Positions 14,817-24,442 of a stretch of DNA of 30,453 nt are shown here, piece after piece. Source of the stretch: an uncultured Prevotella sp. (GTDB lineage Bacteria > Bacteroidota > Bacteroidia > Bacteroidales > Bacteroidaceae); the NCBI GenBank assembly GCA_900769055.1, contig CAAGFF010000259.1:1-30453 (forward strand), given 5' to 3'. Numbering within the stretch: position 1 is the first letter of the stretch; every line of letters begins with the position of its first letter. The position numbers and the translations under genes were made by a program. The notes under the pieces were generated by a model, which saw only the letters and a list, made by a program, of their open reading frames with translations, had not been told where the DNA came from and did no database searches.

Positions 14817-17800
14817 ATGGAAGATTTCATACATTTGCACGTCCACACACATTATTCCATTCTCGACGGACAATCGAAGGTTAACAAAATTGTCGACAAG
14901 GCTGTTGCCGATGGCATGAAGGGCATGGCTATTACTGACCATGGAGTCATGTTTGGCATTAAGGAGTTCGCCGACTATTGTGCCGGCATCAACAAGGGCA
15001 GAAAAAAAGAAGGTCTGGAACCCTTCAAGCCAATATTCGGATGCGAGATGTATGTTGCCAAACACCATAAGACAGACAAAGTTGCCGAGAATGGCGACAA
15101 GTCAGGCTATCACCTCATTGTCCTGGCAAAAAACATGCAGGGCTACAAGAACCTCATACGGTTAGTGTCAAGGTCGTGGGTAGATGGCTTCTACTACAGG
15201 CCGCGTACCGACAGGGAAGACCTGGAAAAATATCACGAGGGACTAATAGTATGTTCGGCATGCATAGCAGGAGAAGTACCCGCAAAAATACTTAGAGGAG
15301 ATATGGAAGGCGCGCGCGAGGCGTGCGAGTGGTACCACAGGGTATTTGGGGATGACTACTATCTGGAGTTGCAGCGTCATGAGGTCACAGACCCTACCCT
15401 GCTGGCCAACAGGGAGACCTTCCCCTTGCAGCAGAAAGCCAACAAGGTGCTGATAGAGATGGCAAGAGAATACGGAATAAAGCTCATATGCACTAACGAC
15501 TGCCACTTCGAGGACAAGGACACTGCCGAGGCGCACGACCATCTGCTATGCCTATCGACAGGCAAGGACCTTGACGATCCCGACAGAATGCGCTACACGA
15601 AGCAGGAATGGTTCAAGACGAGACAGGAGATGAACGACATCTTCAGCGATGTTCCAGAGGCGTTGTCGAACACACTGGAGATACTTGACAAGGTCGAGAT
15701 GTACAGCATCGAACATGGTCCTATCATGCCTTTCTTCCCAATACCCGAGGATTTCGGTACGGAGGAAGAATGGAGACAGAAGTTTTCCACAGACGATTTG
15801 TACCGCGAGTTCACCAGCGATGAGAATGGCGAGAACCAGCTGTCGCCAGAGGAGGGACAGAAGGTCATAGACCGTCTGGGCGGCTACGATAAGATATACC
15901 GAATAAAATTCGAGGCCGACTATCTGGCCAAGCTCGCATACGATGGAGCAAAAGACCCAAGCAGATATGGCGAGCACTTGTCGGAGAACGTCATCGAGCA
16001 CATCAACTTCGAGCTGCACGTAATGAAGACCATGGGCTTCCCAGGATACTTCCTAATCGTGTCAGACTTTATCAAAGCAGCACGCGAGGAATTGGGAGTG
16101 ATGGTTGGACCGGGACGTGGCTCGGCGGCTGGTTCCGTGGTGGCCTACTGCCTTGGAATCACAAAGATAGACCCGCTAAAGTACGACCTGCTGTTCGAGC
16201 GTTTCCTCAACCCAGACCGTGTGAACCTTCCTGATATCGATACCGACTTCGACGATGATGGTCGAGGACGAGTGCTGCAATGGGTAATGGACAAATACGG
16301 CCACGAGAACTGCGCGCACATCATCACTTACGCCAGCATGGCAACCAAGAACTCGCTAAAAGACGTTGCCAGGGTTGAGAAGTTGCCTCTTGATGTCTCG
16401 AACGCTTTGTGTAAGGCTATTCCAGACCGTCTGCCCGACGGCATGAAAATGAATCTTACCAACGCCATCAAATGCACACCTGAGCTGCGCGAGGCAGAGG
16501 CATCGGCAGACCCGAAGGAGAGGAACACCATCAAATATGCGAAAATGCTTGAGGGTACCGTCAGGGGCACGGGCATACATGCCTGCGGCTTCATTATCTG
16601 CCGCAGTCCCATCAGCGACTGGGTACCTGTATCGACAGCCGATGACCCAGACTTCAAGGGGCTGAAGGTACCTGTGACACAATACGACGGTCATGTCATA
16701 GAGTCTACGGGACTCATAAAGATGGACTTCCTCGGACTGAAGACCCTTTCGGAGCTGAAGGAGGCGTGCAAGGTAGTGAAGCAGACCCTTGGCGAGGATG
16801 TTGACCTTGACAACCTGCCCATAGATGACGAGCTGACCTACAAGCTGTACCAGCAAGGACGTACCATTGGCACATTCCAGTTTGAGTCGCCAGGCATGCA
16901 GAAATACCTTCGCGAGCTGCATCCAACCGTCTTCGAGGACCTTATAGCCATGAACGCCCTTTATCGTCCGGGACCTATGGACTACATCCCCGACTTCATC
17001 AAGCGAAAAAACGACCCGTCACTCGTGACATACGATATTCCCTGTATGGAGAAATACCTCAAGGATACCTACGGCATAACTGTCTATCAGGAGCAGGTGA
17101 TGCTTCTGAGTCGCCAATTGGCAAACTTCACCCGTGGTGAGAGCGATGCCTTGCGTAAGGCCATGGGTAAGAAGAAGAAAGCTATTGTAGATGCCATGAA
17201 GCCGAAGTTCATTGAGGGTGGACAGAAAAATGGCCACGACCCAAAGGTGCTTGAGAAGATATGGTCAGACTGGGAAAAGTTTGCATCCTATGCTTTCAAC
17301 AAGTCGCATGCCACATGCTACTCCTGGGTGGCCTACCAGACGGCCTACATGAAAGCCCACTACCCCGCCGAATACATGGCCGCACTTATGACACGCCGCT
17401 TCAGCCAGATTACTGAGATACAAAAGCTCATGGAGGAGTGCAAGGCCATGAATATTTCCACCCTCGGCCCTGATGTCAACGAGAGTTTCGTAGGCTTCGG
17501 TGTGAATGGCGAGGGCGAGATTAGGTTTGGACTCTCAGCCATCAAAGGAATGGGCGGAGCGGCAGCCGAGGCTATAGTACAGGAAAGAGAGAAAAACGGA
17601 CCATACAAGGACCTCTTCGACTTCGTCCAAAGGATAAGTCTCAAGGACGTGAACCGCAAAGGACTGGAAAGCCTCGCCCTAAGTGGTGGTTTCGACTGCT
17701 TCGGCATCAGGCGAGAGGACTACTTCGGCAAGAACAACAAGGGCGAGATGTTCCTCGACACCCTCGTCAGATATGGACAGCAATACCAATTGGCAAAGCA

Positions 17801-18527
17801 ACAGGCAGCAAACTCGCTGTTTGGAGAGGACGACGTGGAAGTAAGCACTCCGCCTATACCCAAGGGTGAGGAATGGAGCACCATAGAGAGACTCGGCAAG
17901 GAGAAAGAACTTGTGGGCATATACCTGTCCGCTCATCCGCTTGATGACTACTCACTCATACTCAAGGCCATGTGCAACACCCATTGCATCGAGCTCGCCG
18001 ACAAGGAGAAACTGCTGGAAAAGGATGAGCTGACCTTTGGCGGCATTGTTACGGACGTGAGGAAGAAGTTCACCAAGAATGGAGCCCCATGCGGCTTTGT
18101 CACCATAGAAGACTACGAGGGAGCTGGCGAATTGGCTCTCTTCGGCGACGAGTGGGGCAACTGGAACAGCAAGTTCCTGGTAGGAGCGACAGTATACATA
18201 ACGGCCAAATGCACAAAGAAATATCAAAACAGCACATTCTATACCATGCAGATAAAGAACGTGGAATACATGAATGCCGTGAAGGAGAAAAGCATAGAGA
18301 AAGTAACCATCATTGGTGATGCCGCAAAGATTGACGAGAACATTGCTACCGACATCTCGACCTTAGTCAGCAACAACCCTGGTAAGACACAACTCTACTT
18401 CCAGCTCATCGACAGGGAGCACAACACCTCGGTGACCCTGCGGTTGCCTGACAAAGGCATAAACCTCTGCAAAGAAATTATGGACTATGTGGAGAACAAC
18501 GAAGAACTAAGCTACTCCATAAACTAA
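14817..18527 (+). CDS. dnaE: DNA polymerase III alpha subunit
   Basis: The 1,236-residue catalytic subunit of the replicative polymerase. It has an N-terminal PHP domain (starts HLHVHTHYSILDG), a C-family polymerase core with the metal-binding Asp residues in PDIDTDFDDDGRGRV (about residue 471), the FNKSHA segment, a helix-hairpin-helix region (FGLSAIKGMGG, about 905), and a C-terminal OB fold with an extra tail. The ATG at 14817 is chosen because the promoter lies immediately upstream and homologues start at this PHP segment. The length is typical for Bacteroidota. It is not followed by a clear terminator. Confidence 0.97.
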   Translation: MEDFIHLHVHTHYSILDGQSKVNKIVDKAVADGMKGMAITDHGVMFGIKEFADYCAGINKGRKKEGLEPFKPIFGCEMYVAKHHKTDKVAENGDKSGYHLIVLAKNMQGYKNLIRLVSRSWVDGFYYRPRTDREDLEKYHEGLIVCSACIAGEVPAKILRGDMEGAREACEWYHRVFGDDYYLELQRHEVTDPTLLANRETFPLQQKANKVLIEMAREYGIKLICTNDCHFEDKDTAEAHDHLLCLSTGKDLDDPDRMRYTKQEWFKTRQEMNDIFSDVPEALSNTLEILDKVEMYSIEHGPIMPFFPIPEDFGTEEEWRQKFSTDDLYREFTSDENGENQLSPEEGQKVIDRLGGYDKIYRIKFEADYLAKLAYDGAKDPSRYGEHLSENVIEHINFELHVMKTMGFPGYFLIVSDFIKAAREELGVMVGPGRGSAAGSVVAYCLGITKIDPLKYDLLFERFLNPDRVNLPDIDTDFDDDGRGRVLQWVMDKYGHENCAHIITYASMATKNSLKDVARVEKLPLDVSNALCKAIPDRLPDGMKMNLTNAIKCTPELREAEASADPKERNTIKYAKMLEGTVRGTGIHACGFIICRSPISDWVPVSTADDPDFKGLKVPVTQYDGHVIESTGLIKMDFLGLKTLSELKEACKVVKQTLGEDVDLDNLPIDDELTYKLYQQGRTIGTFQFESPGMQKYLRELHPTVFEDLIAMNALYRPGPMDYIPDFIKRKNDPSLVTYDIPCMEKYLKDTYGITVYQEQVMLLSRQLANFTRGESDALRKAMGKKKKAIVDAMKPKFIEGGQKNGHDPKVLEKIWSDWEKFASYAFNKSHATCYSWVAYQTAYMKAHYPAEYMAALMTRRFSQITEIQKLMEECKAMNISTLGPDVNESFVGFGVNGEGEIRFGLSAIKGMGGAAAEAIVQEREKNGPYKDLFDFVQRISLKDVNRKGLESLALSGGFDCFGIRREDYFGKNNKGEMFLDTLVRYGQQYQLAKQQAANSLFGEDDVEVSTPPIPKGEEWSTIERLGKEKELVGIYLSAHPLDDYSLILKAMCNTHCIELADKEKLLEKDELTFGGIVTDVRKKFTKNGAPCGFVTIEDYEGAGELALFGDEWGNWNSKFLVGATVYITAKCTKKYQNSTFYTMQIKNVEYMNAVKEKSIEKVTIIGDAAKIDENIATDISTLVSNNPGKTQLYFQLIDREHNTSVTLRLPDKGINLCKEIMDYVENNEELSYSIN

Positions 18528-18585
18528 GAGTGAAGTGGGAAACATGTTTTTTTGCCAAAAGAGAGATTATATCAATTTATTTGTG

Positions 18586-18593
18586 TAATTTTG
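18586..18593 (+). promoter_or_regulatory. -7 box upstream of trxA
   Basis: TAATTTTG is a perfect -7 match 94 nt before the trxA ATG; no TTTG sits at the proper upstream distance. The predicted leader contains a small hairpin (18634-18651, TCAACT/AGTTGA). Confidence 0.5.
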
Positions 18594-18687
18594 CAGGCGA
18601 GATAACAATGAACTATAAAACATTCCCATGCTGTCAACTATAAACAGTTGAGCAAAAGAGACACTAAAATTAAAACAAATAAGAAAA

Positions 18688-19002
18688 ATGGAAGTAACTA
18701 TTACAACCGAGAACTTTGAGAGTTTCAAGAATGGCGAGTTGCCTTTGGTAGTTGACCTTTGGGCAACATGGTGTGGTCCTTGCCGCGCACTTGCTCCAGT
18801 AATAAGCGAGCTTGCCGAGGAATATGACGGCAAGATTGTTGTTGGCAAGTGTGACGTTGAGGAGAACGACGATATAGCAATGGAGTTTGGTGTCCGCACC
18901 ATCCCAACTATCCTGTTCTTCAAGGGCGGACAGCTTGTTGACAAGTTTGTAGGCAATGCCGCAAAGTCAAAAATCGAAGAGAAATTCAAGGCACTGCTGT
19001 AA
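18688..19002 (+). CDS. trxA: Thioredoxin
   Basis: A 104-residue cytoplasmic thioredoxin with the redox site WCGPC at residues 28-32 and the cis-Pro in the RTIPTILFF segment (about 73). It has no signal peptide. The length is standard. It reduces protein disulfides such as that of ribonucleotide reductase. It lies 160 nt after dnaE with its own -7 box and converges on tsaE. Confidence 0.97.
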   Translation: MEVTITTENFESFKNGELPLVVDLWATWCGPCRALAPVISELAEEYDGKIVVGKCDVEENDDIAMEFGVRTIPTILFFKGGQLVDKFVGNAAKSKIEEKFKALL

Positions 19003-19004
19003 GG

Positions 19005-19040
19005 GTGAAAAGTGAAGAGTTTTCACTCTTCACTTTTCAC
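19005..19040. terminator. Convergent hairpin shared by trxA and tsaE
   Basis: A perfect 16-bp stem (19005-19020 with 19025-19040) and 4-nt loop begins 2 nt after the trxA stop. On the plus strand it ends near a T-rich stretch, so it could terminate trxA. The right arm is also the last codons of tsaE, which makes the arrangement unusual. Confidence 0.65.
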
Positions 19041-19442
19041 TATTCTTTTTCCTTCCTCTGTTTCCTTAATCCATACTCTAACAGCATCGGCAGGAAGCAA
19101 TTCTTCTATCAGCTCCGGCCACTCGATGAAGCACAGGGCACCACTATAGAAATAGTCCTCATAGCCCATATCATATACTTCCTCAAGTTTCTTAATTCTG
19201 TAGAAGTCGAAATGGTAGATAAGTTCTCCCGTTTCCTCTGAACGGTATTCGTTGACTATAGCGAATGTTGGCGAAGTTATGACATCCTCCACACCAAGTT
19301 CCTCACACACGGCCTTGATGAATGTTGTCTTTCCTGCACCCATGGTGCCGTAGAATGCGAACACGCTGGCATCGCCCATGTTGCCGACGAACTGCCTGGC
19401 AGCTTCGCGGATATTGTCTATTGAGTCAATTGTTATTTCCAT
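19023..19442 (-). CDS. tsaE: tRNA threonylcarbamoyladenosine biosynthesis ATPase TsaE
   Basis: A 139-residue ATPase that works with TsaD and TsaB to make t6A37 in ANN-reading tRNAs. The Walker A motif GTMGAGKTT is at about residues 32-40, followed by SPTFAIVNEY and the HFDFYRIKK and FIEWPE motifs of the family. The ATG at 19442 (MEITID) is preferred over an earlier frame opening at 19469. It lies 50 nt after porX and may be the last gene of that operon. The last five residues (VKSEE) are encoded by one arm of the terminator-like hairpin. Confidence 0.95.
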   Translation of the reverse strand: MEITIDSIDNIREAARQFVGNMGDASVFAFYGTMGAGKTTFIKAVCEELGVEDVITSPTFAIVNEYRSEETGELIYHFDFYRIKKLEEVYDMGYEDYFYSGALCFIEWPELIEELLPADAVRVWIKETEEGKRIVKSEE

Positions 19443-19492
19443 TGTTCTATTGTTTTTTTTATAATTCAAATCCCTCTTTCCCCACCAGCTCT

Positions 19493-21046
19493 TTATCTCT
19501 TCTTTGGCGTCAGGGTGACGAGAGGCACAAGCATCTCTTCCATGGAAATGCCTCCATGCTGGAAGGTATCCTTGTAGTATGAGACGTAATAGTTATAGTT
19601 GTTGGGATATGCAAAGAACGAGTCGCCTGTAGCAAAGACATACGACGTACTTATATTTGGCGCGGGCAGCTGAGCCTTGAGCGGTTCCTTGATAACGAAA
19701 AGCTCCTTAGCGTTGTAGTTGAGGTTCTTGCCGAGCTTGTATCTAAGGTTGGTGTTTGTGTTTCGGTCACCAATAATTTTCACAGCCTTCGATACCCTGA
19801 TGCTTCCGTGGTCTGTTGTGACAATAACCTTATAGTCTGTCTGAGACAGGCGTCTGAGGAGGTCAGACATCACACTATGTCTGAACCAACTTAGCGTAAT
19901 GCTGCGGTAAGCCGACTCATTGTTAGCAAGCTCACGTACCATCTTTGACTCGGTTCTGGCATGTGAGAGCATGTCGACAAAATTCACAACAGCCACATTA
20001 AGGTCGTTGTTCGATAGCGACTTTAGCTGTTGCAGGAATTTCTCAGCACCAGCAGAATCGTTTATCTTATGGTAGCTGAATGTATCGTGCCTCCGGTATC
20101 TCTCAATCTGCTTCTTAATCAGCGGCCCCTCGTTGAGATTCTTACCTTCCTCCTCGTCCTCGTCTACCCATAGGTCAGGGAACAGCTCGGCAATCTTTGT
20201 TGGCATAAGGCCGCTAAAGATGGCATTGCGTGCATATTGGGTGGCCGTAGGAAGGATGCTGAAATAGAGTTGCTCATCGATATCGAACATATCGCCAATC
20301 TCTGGTACGAGCATACGCCATTGGTCGTATCTGAAATTGTCAATCACAATGAGAAACACCTTCTCGTCATTATCTATAGCAGGGAATATCTTCTTCTTGA
20401 AAATCTCGTTGCTGAGCATCGGATGCTCAGCAGGCGTAGGCGCAACCCATCCGAGGTAATTGTTACGGATGTATTTGGCAAAGCCGATATTGGCTTCTTC
20501 CTTCTGCATCTGCAACATCTCCGTCATATTGCTGTCGGCAGAGCTGAGTTCCAGCTCCCAGTGTACAATACGCTTGTAAATATTCATCCAGTCATCTGCT
20601 GTCTTGCAGCTGTCTATCTGCTGAGCGATATTGAGATAACTCTGCTGATATCCAGTCTGGGTAACCTCCGTCACAATCTCCTTACGATGGATGTTCTTTT
20701 TCAGGGTAAGGAGTATCTGGTTGGGATTCACAGGCTTTATCAGATAGTCAGCAATCTTGGAGCCAATCGCTTGGTCCATTATATCCTCCTCCTCGCTTTT
20801 CGTGACCATCACGACAGGAGTAGCGGGCGTAATCTCCTTGATGGTCTGCAAAGTCTCAAGGCCAGTAAGTCCCGGCATCATCTCGTCAAGCATGATGATG
20901 TCGAAATTGCGCTGTTTGCATTGTTCTATTGCGTCAGGGCCGTTAGTGACCGTAACCACCTCGTAGCCTTTCTTCTCCAAGAAGATGATATGTGCTCTGA
21001 GATGTTCAATCTCGTCATCGACCCACAATATTACTCCGTTAATCAT
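19493..21046 (-). CDS. porX: PorX-type response regulator with PglZ domain
   Basis: A 517-residue protein with an N-terminal receiver domain (about residues 4-120; acidic pocket D10-D11, phospho-acceptor D54 in MLDEMMPG, Lys in LIKP) and, after a helical linker, a PglZ/alkaline phosphatase superfamily domain (metal and nucleophile regions in VIDNFRYDQW, LPTATQYARN and VTTDHGSI). This is the layout of PorX, the response regulator that controls type IX secretion genes together with SigP in Porphyromonas. It has no DNA-binding domain. It follows porW by 43 nt. The histidine kinase partner PorY is not in the window. Confidence 0.93.
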   Translation of the reverse strand: MINGVILWVDDEIEHLRAHIIFLEKKGYEVVTVTNGPDAIEQCKQRNFDIIMLDEMMPGLTGLETLQTIKEITPATPVVMVTKSEEEDIMDQAIGSKIADYLIKPVNPNQILLTLKKNIHRKEIVTEVTQTGYQQSYLNIAQQIDSCKTADDWMNIYKRIVHWELELSSADSNMTEMLQMQKEEANIGFAKYIRNNYLGWVAPTPAEHPMLSNEIFKKKIFPAIDNDEKVFLIVIDNFRYDQWRMLVPEIGDMFDIDEQLYFSILPTATQYARNAIFSGLMPTKIAELFPDLWVDEDEEEGKNLNEGPLIKKQIERYRRHDTFSYHKINDSAGAEKFLQQLKSLSNNDLNVAVVNFVDMLSHARTESKMVRELANNESAYRSITLSWFRHSVMSDLLRRLSQTDYKVIVTTDHGSIRVSKAVKIIGDRNTNTNLRYKLGKNLNYNAKELFVIKEPLKAQLPAPNISTSYVFATGDSFFAYPNNYNYYVSYYKDTFQHGGISMEEMLVPLVTLTPKKR

Positions 21047-21089
21047 GTCTTCTGCTTTTTATGTGTCAAACTTTTTAAGGCGAAACATC

Positions 21090-24000
21090 CTAAAATCCGT
21101 CAAGCTCGTAGTACTCGTCCTCGAGGTCGTAGGTGTTTTCGGTCGCTTTCTGTTTTGTGGTGCCCAGGGTGGGCTGTGGTGTGTCATCGAAATAGATGGT
21201 ATCGTCAGAAGTTGGGGTGTCTTCGGGGGTGTCCGGATTATCCAGGGATTCAGGATTATCTGGGTTATCCGGGGAGTCCGGGTTATCCAGATTGTCCGGA
21301 TTTTCCGGGGAGTCCGGGGTTTCCGGGTTATCCAGATTGTCCGGATTTTCCGGGGTTTCCGGGATATCCGGGGTTTCCGGGTCTTCCGGGATATCCAGGA
21401 TATCAGCTGATGTCTCGTTGTCATCAGGTAGGGTTAGGGTGCCTTCGTCCTCCTGATTGCCTGACTTTACGGGGGTATTGCCGCCACCATCATCCAACGG
21501 GATAATCTCGGTATCGGTATTTTCTGAGGGCGAAGCCTCATCGATGTCAAACAGTTCGTTGTCTGTGGGGTTGGCAGGAGCTTTTTCCTCAGCAGGCTTG
21601 GCAGACGGCTCGTCTTCGCTATCGCGCACATTCCATACCGGTTCGTTTAGGAGCGGTTGCTTGATGGTCTCAAGTGGAGCGAAATGCTCGTCATAGAACG
21701 CCTGATAGTCAGCATAGCTGAAATTGGTTCCTATGAGTGCCAAGTTGGCCTCGCTGATTACCAATGCCCTGGCCTTCTCGGTCAATTGCCTTAGCGCGGT
21801 TTGCGTATGCAGGTGTCTTGCATACTGCAACGCCTCGTCGTAGTTGCGGAAACCGCTTACCACGAGCCTTCTGAGCATATTGTCATCATCGAAGGATATC
21901 TCGAAGTTACGCACTATATAGTTGGCAAAATTAAATTTCGCCATCTGATAGAGCAGCTTGTTCTCGTCTACAGAATCGGGCAAGTATGCCAGGACATAAA
22001 CAAACTTAGCATTACGTTCCGGATCAAGCTGCCTTGCATTAATGGAATCGCTGTCTGCAAGCACGGCTGTACGTCGCGACCACACATCGCCAAGGTCGAA
22101 TTTGCCACCATGCAACGGACGTCCTTCCTTCACACCATTCACTATCATACCCGCCATCTCCGCGAGTTTGCTTTGCGGGAACTTCTCTACGAGTGTCTTC
22201 ATGTCCGCAAGACACCCTGAGGCATCCCCACCATTGAGTTTTGCCAAACCACCTATGAATAGGAACTTGTCCCTGTTGGCACCTATGGGGAACCTCGTCT
22301 CCGAGACATAGGCATTGGCAGCAATCTCCTGCAACCTGTCGGCCTTGAAAGCCTCGTATGTGGCAGCATAGAGCGAGTCCTCAAGATGCGTTCCAAATAT
22401 TGCATTCTCCTTGAAATACGGGTCTGTAAGAAGCGTTGTCCATTGGCTTTCAGGGAAGTTGGCTCGCAGCTTTTCCACGTATGAGGCAGCAATGTCGTGC
22501 TGTCCCATACGGGAGTAGAGCAGGAACATGTGATAGTAAAGTTCGTCATTATGCTCGAAGTCGGAGAAATTGTTCTCCAGTCGACGTAGTGCCTTCTCGC
22601 TCAAAACGAGATTGTCAAGTTTGTCCTTGAATATGACTCCTGAGTTGTAGAGTCCGTCCATGATAATGACATTGCTTGCTGCCACCTGTTCCTCTGTAAA
22701 GGGTATCTGAGCAAGATAATACTCTCGCTTATGAGGGTCGTTCTGTGCGCTGTCATTCACTTGTTCGAGCGAGTCCTGCACAGCCTCAGCCTTCGCTATG
22801 GAATCCCGTTGCTCCTCCGTAAGCTCCGCCTCGTCAGCACCTCCAATTCCGGCCACAACCGTCTTGTTTATACGTTGCCAGTTGTCAACATTCTCTCTCT
22901 TTCCCCATTGGCGTTCAAAAGCCTGTTTACCCTGCTGTACTGCCATGGCACTATAGAAATACCAGGTGGCATCCTGCCTTCCGCCTTGCGGAGTTGTAGT
23001 ATTTGGGCGCGTTGCCCTATTGGCATTTCTGTTTCCGCCATTCCGCTGCATGGTCTGCTGCGCATTAGCCTCTGCCTGGCGGTCGCGTTCCTCCTTCTCT
23101 TTCTTCTTAAGTGCCGTAATAACCCTGTCAATAGCCTCGTTGCGATCTTTCTCATCCATTTTAGCAAGAGCCTGCAGAGAGTCCTGCAAATAGACGGCAT
23201 CAGTAAATGGCACCAGCTCATCGAGGACCTTAGAGCGAGTGGACAGCTGCTCATAGTCGTCACGTTCCTTGTCAAGCAGTCCTATAGCCTCGCCATAGCA
23301 TCTGCGTGCGTCTGCGAACTTTTCCTTCTGCCAGTATATGTCTCCAAGCTTAAGCAACAGTACGCCCTTCTCAATACCGGCACGAGTAGCCTTCTCGGCC
23401 CCCTTCTCATAATTGGCTATGGCGTTGGCAGTATCACGCTGAGCCATGTATATATTGCCTATAGCATAGTACACCTGGTCAAGATAGTCCTTGTTCTTGT
23501 CTGATGCAGCCATACGCTTAAGCGAGCCAACCATCTTCTTTGCCTGCGTGGCGCCCATTACCTCCGTCATTGCTATTCGCGCGTTGAACTCCATCTGATA
23601 AGGCGGATTCTTGGCCACGACGCTCCTGAACGCCTTGTATGCCGCCGCGTTATCTCCAAGAGCGGCATAAACCTGTCCGAGCAGGAAGCAAAGGCGTGCC
23701 CTCTGCACCTTTCTCATCTCGTGCTTGATGGACTTCCTCAGATATGGCACAGCCTTGTCATACTCAGCTGTGTGAATGTAATAGTCGGCCATGGTGAAGT
23801 CCCACTCCTTCTGTGCTCTCCAATGGATGGAGTCACGGTTCATATTCCTTATTACGTCCTCGGCATCGTAGAGCCATTCCTGCTCAACGTAGCATTTGGC
23901 AAGCCACGCCCTTGCACGACCATATATAGCAGGCTGCGTGGCATATATTCGGCTCATGTATGCGAATGTGGACGCTGCCTCGTCGAAGGCACCTTTATAG

Positions 24001-24440
24001 AACTGCGAGCGTCCCATCAGCATCCATGCCTTCCACAGGAACGGGTTGTATTCCTTGCGGCTGAGCCATTCTATGTCCTTCTCAGTCTTTCGCCTGCTCT
24101 TATTCCATTCAGGCCGCCTTGTTATGCTGTGCAGCTTGATGGCCTTCTCGCATTTCTCTATGGCCTTCTCGTAGTTGCCCTTACCCAGCTCGCGGCTCTT
24201 CTTGTTGGCAACCGAGTACATGGGTATCATTTCAGTAAAGTTATCCTGATTGCCCCTTTCTTTCTCAAGCGAGGCATCAATGTAGGCCAATGTGCCGTTA
24301 TAGTAGGTGTTGTACCTTGCATTGAATGAATGCCACCATCTCGACTGCGAAGTATTCTTCTCAGTCGAGCATCCCGCTACCGTCAGCACCAATGCCGACA
24401 GCAGCCATAAAAACCGATATTTCTGTATGATGGTCTTCAA
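21090..24440 (-). CDS. porW: PorW/SprE-like TPR lipoprotein of type IX secretion
   Basis: A 1,116-residue lipoprotein with signal peptide and lipobox VAGC (Cys24), a long N-terminal tetratricopeptide region (about residues 60-460), a Gln/Asn-rich linker (about 470-510), further helical repeats and a Pro/Asx-rich tail. It matches PorW/SprE, an outer-membrane lipoprotein needed for type IX secretion and, in gliding species, motility. The start is taken as TTG 24440 (MKTIIQ), 2 nt after the permease stop and preceded by AAAGAGA; TTG 24464 would overlap that gene. The tail contains an in-frame minisatellite at 21241-21405. Both porW and porX being here supports a working secretion cluster. Confidence 0.9.
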   Translation of the reverse strand: MKTIIQKYRFLWLLSALVLTVAGCSTEKNTSQSRWWHSFNARYNTYYNGTLAYIDASLEKERGNQDNFTEMIPMYSVANKKSRELGKGNYEKAIEKCEKAIKLHSITRRPEWNKSRRKTEKDIEWLSRKEYNPFLWKAWMLMGRSQFYKGAFDEAASTFAYMSRIYATQPAIYGRARAWLAKCYVEQEWLYDAEDVIRNMNRDSIHWRAQKEWDFTMADYYIHTAEYDKAVPYLRKSIKHEMRKVQRARLCFLLGQVYAALGDNAAAYKAFRSVVAKNPPYQMEFNARIAMTEVMGATQAKKMVGSLKRMAASDKNKDYLDQVYYAIGNIYMAQRDTANAIANYEKGAEKATRAGIEKGVLLLKLGDIYWQKEKFADARRCYGEAIGLLDKERDDYEQLSTRSKVLDELVPFTDAVYLQDSLQALAKMDEKDRNEAIDRVITALKKKEKEERDRQAEANAQQTMQRNGGNRNANRATRPNTTTPQGGRQDATWYFYSAMAVQQGKQAFERQWGKRENVDNWQRINKTVVAGIGGADEAELTEEQRDSIAKAEAVQDSLEQVNDSAQNDPHKREYYLAQIPFTEEQVAASNVIIMDGLYNSGVIFKDKLDNLVLSEKALRRLENNFSDFEHNDELYYHMFLLYSRMGQHDIAASYVEKLRANFPESQWTTLLTDPYFKENAIFGTHLEDSLYAATYEAFKADRLQEIAANAYVSETRFPIGANRDKFLFIGGLAKLNGGDASGCLADMKTLVEKFPQSKLAEMAGMIVNGVKEGRPLHGGKFDLGDVWSRRTAVLADSDSINARQLDPERNAKFVYVLAYLPDSVDENKLLYQMAKFNFANYIVRNFEISFDDDNMLRRLVVSGFRNYDEALQYARHLHTQTALRQLTEKARALVISEANLALIGTNFSYADYQAFYDEHFAPLETIKQPLLNEPVWNVRDSEDEPSAKPAEEKAPANPTDNELFDIDEASPSENTDTEIIPLDDGGGNTPVKSGNQEDEGTLTLPDDNETSADILDIPEDPETPDIPETPENPDNLDNPETPDSPENPDNLDNPDSPDNPDNPESLDNPDTPEDTPTSDDTIYFDDTPQPTLGTTKQKATENTYDLEDEYYELDGF
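21241..21405. repeat. In-frame minisatellite inside porW
   Basis: GT/TCCGG-rich repeats encode tracts such as NPDNLDNP and PENPD at residues about 1,012-1,066. A 31-bp unit is identical at 21280-21310 and 21325-21355, with a 45-bp period that keeps the frame. Confidence 0.85.
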
Positions 24441-24442
24441 TA

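Noticed and set aside
20237..21505. A 422-codon plus-strand open frame across porX and porW
   Set aside because: It lies opposite two well-supported genes, has Ile/Gly/Tyr-rich low-complexity content from the porW repeat and no recognisable domain.
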